Source of the DNA: Pseudomonadota bacterium
GTDB taxonomy: Bacteria > Desulfobacterota > Desulfovibrionia > Desulfovibrionales > Desulfovibrionaceae
NCBI GenBank assembly: GCA_023417745.1
Contig: JAEZEM010000148.1
Coordinates: 1-13,000, forward strand
Length of the DNA stretch: 13,000 nucleotides
Reading direction: 5' to 3'
Made by a program: the position numbers and the translations under genes. The notes below the pieces were generated by a model. It did not search any database, was not told the DNA's origin, and saw only the letters and a program-made list of their open reading frames with translations. Positions 11,547 to 13,000 of this stretch are shown here, in pieces (the stretch's first letter is position 1; every line of letters begins with the position of its first letter).

Positions 11547-12479
11547 ATGCGCATCCTCGTCTCGGGCTCCCTGGCCTATGACCGCATCATGAGCTTTCCG
11601 GGCAGCTTTGCCGACCACATCCTGCCCGACAAAATCCATATCTTAAACGTCTGCTTCCTGGTCGAAGGCCTGGAGGAAAAATTCGGCGGCACGGCCGGCA
11701 ACATCGCCTATTGCCTGCGTCTTTTAGGCGAAGCCCCGACCATAGTGGCCACCGCCGGCAAGGACTTTGCCGCTTACGAGGCATGGCTGCGCCACTGCGG
11801 CCTCGCCATCGACGGCATCCGCCGGGTCAACGGCGAATTCACGGCCGGGGCCTACATCACCACCGACAAGTCCGACAACCAGATCACCGGATTTAATCCC
11901 GGGGCCATGAAGCACCGGGCCGACTATCCCGTGGACGAGGCCGATCCGGCCGACACTGTCGCCGTCGTCGCTCCCGGCAACCTCGAAGACATGCAGGACT
12001 TCCCCCGCCGCTACAAGGCCAAGGGCATCCCCTGCATGATCGATCCCGGTCAGAACATCCCGGCCTTTTCCGGCGACCAGCTCACCGAAATGCTCACCGG
12101 CGCGACCTACCTTATCTCCAATGACTATGAGCTGGAGCTGATCCAGAATGCCACCAAGCTGACTCAGGCCGAGATCGTGGAGCGCACCGGGACCGTCATC
12201 ACCACCCTGGGCGAGAAAGGCTCGGTGATCCGCCGGAAGGGTTCGGAAATCGCCATCCCGCCCTGCCCCGTGGCCGAGGTCAAGGACCCGACCGGCGCAG
12301 GCGACGCTTACCGCGCCGGCTTCGTCAAGGGCCTGGCCCTGGGCAAGCCCATTGAGATCGCCGCCCGTATGGGCTCGGTTTCGGCCGCCTATGCCGTGGA
12401 AAAGCACGGCACCCAGGAGCACGCCTTCACCTGGCAGGAGTTCGCCGACCGCTACGCCGCCGCTTTCGGCCCCCTGTAG
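11547..12479 (+). CDS. PfkB/ribokinase-family kinase (adenosine-kinase-like)
   Basis: The product is 310 residues. PfkB signatures are GGTAGNIAYCLRLLG (47-61) at the substrate side and DPTGAGDAYRAGFVKGL (247-263) with catalytic base D253 and the anion hole GAGD. VITTLGEKGS (217-226) is the usual stretch before the ATP-binding loop. N-terminal VSGSLAYDRIMSFPGSF resembles archaeal and bacterial adenosine or nucleoside kinases of this family, but substrate specificity cannot be read from sequence by eye. AAGGAG (11532-11537) lies nine bases before ATG 11547. An alternative ATG at 11529 would overlap the cutA stop as ATGA but has no comparable site. It probably shares a transcript with cutA. Confidence 0.87.
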   Translation: MRILVSGSLAYDRIMSFPGSFADHILPDKIHILNVCFLVEGLEEKFGGTAGNIAYCLRLLGEAPTIVATAGKDFAAYEAWLRHCGLAIDGIRRVNGEFTAGAYITTDKSDNQITGFNPGAMKHRADYPVDEADPADTVAVVAPGNLEDMQDFPRRYKAKGIPCMIDPGQNIPAFSGDQLTEMLTGATYLISNDYELELIQNATKLTQAEIVERTGTVITTLGEKGSVIRRKGSEIAIPPCPVAEVKDPTGAGDAYRAGFVKGLALGKPIEIAARMGSVSAAYAVEKHGTQEHAFTWQEFADRYAAAFGPL

Positions 12480-12507
12480 CAGCGCGCAACGCACCTTCGC
12501 CGTCCCG

Positions 12508-12530
12508 CCGGGGGCGGACCCCGCCCCCGG
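12508..12530. repeat. GC-rich hairpin before thiL
   Basis: CCGGGGGCGG (12508-12517) pairs perfectly with CCGCCCCCGG (12521-12530) around a three-base loop. No T-run follows. It is similar in composition and design to the hairpin after murA (1798-1818), so both may belong to one intergenic repeat family. It ends four bases before the thiL ribosome-binding site AAGGAA and could therefore also affect thiL translation. Confidence 0.5.
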
Positions 12531-12549
12531 CCGCAAGGAATCTTCACCC

Positions 12550-13000
12550 ATGCCCCGCATCGCTTCCGAAGACGACTTCCTGGCGCTGATGGACGCCCAC
12601 TTCCCCCGCCAGGGAGCCGGAGTGGAACTGCCGCGCGGCGACGACGCCGCCGTGGTCGCCGTACCGCCGCGCCTTTGCGTCACCTCCGATCTGTTCGTCG
12701 AGGACGTGCACTTCCGACGTTCGTATTTCACCCCGGCCGAGGTCGGGGCCAAGTCCCTGGCCGTCAACCTGAGCGACGTGGCCGCCATGGGCGCCGCGCC
12801 CACGGGCTTCGTTCTGGGGATCGTGTGCCCTGACGACGCCGACCGCGACTACTGGGACGCTTTCCTGGCCGGCATGGCCGCCCTGGCCGCCAGCCACGAC
12901 GTGCCCCTGGTCGGGGGCGATCTGTCGCGCGGCGACAAGATCGCCGTGTCCGTCACGGTCTGGGGCGCGCCCGGGCCGTCCGGGCGCTTTCTCACCCGGG
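12550..13000 (+). CDS. thiL: Thiamine-monophosphate kinase (5' part, cut by window end)
   Basis: ThiL phosphorylates thiamine monophosphate to the active cofactor TPP. The first 150 residues are visible and contain the family's metal- and nucleotide-binding motifs in order: RGDDAAVV (29-36), TSDLFVEDVHF (45-55), GAKSLAVNLSDVAAMGAAP (66-84) and VGGDLSRGD (121-129). The GGD motif reads GGDLS where many ThiL have GGDT. The start at 12550 has AAGGAA (12535-12540) nine bases upstream. It lies 70 bases after the kinase gene, separated by a GC-rich hairpin without a T-run, so read-through from cutA and the kinase is possible. The C-terminal half is outside the window. Confidence 0.92.
   Translation, partial: MPRIASEDDFLALMDAHFPRQGAGVELPRGDDAAVVAVPPRLCVTSDLFVEDVHFRRSYFTPAEVGAKSLAVNLSDVAAMGAAPTGFVLGIVCPDDADRDYWDAFLAGMAALAASHDVPLVGGDLSRGDKIAVSVTVWGAPGPSGRFLTR

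Overview
The window is GC-rich, gene-dense chromosomal DNA, most consistent with a sulfate-reducing deltaproteobacterium of the Desulfovibrio/Solidesulfovibrio type. This placement is an inference from three things: an archaeal-type ADH synthase (the non-shikimate-DAHP start of aromatic synthesis), a small 'ATKADLERF' coiled-coil/membrane protein, and the overall style of the cluster. No rRNA, tRNA, transposase, integrase or CRISPR array was seen.

Layout, left to right. Positions 1-340 hold the start of a leftward YkgJ-type cysteine-cluster protein. murA (518-1768) runs divergently from it. A GC-rich hairpin repeat and a small secreted, cysteine-containing protein (1932-2303) follow. The 2304-2685 gap holds two things. 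The first is an AT-rich 79-nt element with a second copy at 11052-11130. The second looks like a classical attenuator: a short leader ORF with four consecutive Tyr codons, alternative GC-rich hairpins, and a strong intrinsic terminator just before the ADH synthase gene (2686-3486). A second strong terminator separates that gene from an mgtC-family gene (3568-4275).

Positions 4357-8842 are a biotin block in two divergent arms. bioA-bioD run left; bioF, a small GWSTG alpha/beta-hydrolase (probable pimeloyl-ACP methyl ester esterase) and bioC run right. Within each arm the genes are coupled by ATGA overlaps. The bioA and bioF start codons overlap each other in a single CATG, so each arm's promoter should lie inside the other arm's first gene. 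Together the arms cover malonyl-ACP methylation, ester release and the KAPA, DAPA and dethiobiotin steps. bioB is not in the window.

Two small leftward genes (8835-9463), one a multi-pass membrane protein and one a short coiled-coil plus membrane segment, are coupled and end tail-to-tail with bioC. A sigma-54 response regulator (9620-11041) is followed by the second copy of the 79-nt element. Then come cutA, a PfkB-family (adenosine/ribokinase-like) kinase, and the first 150 codons of thiL, cut by the window end.

The two observations most worth pursuing are the Tyr-codon attenuator in front of ADH synthase and the duplicated 79-nt intergenic element.
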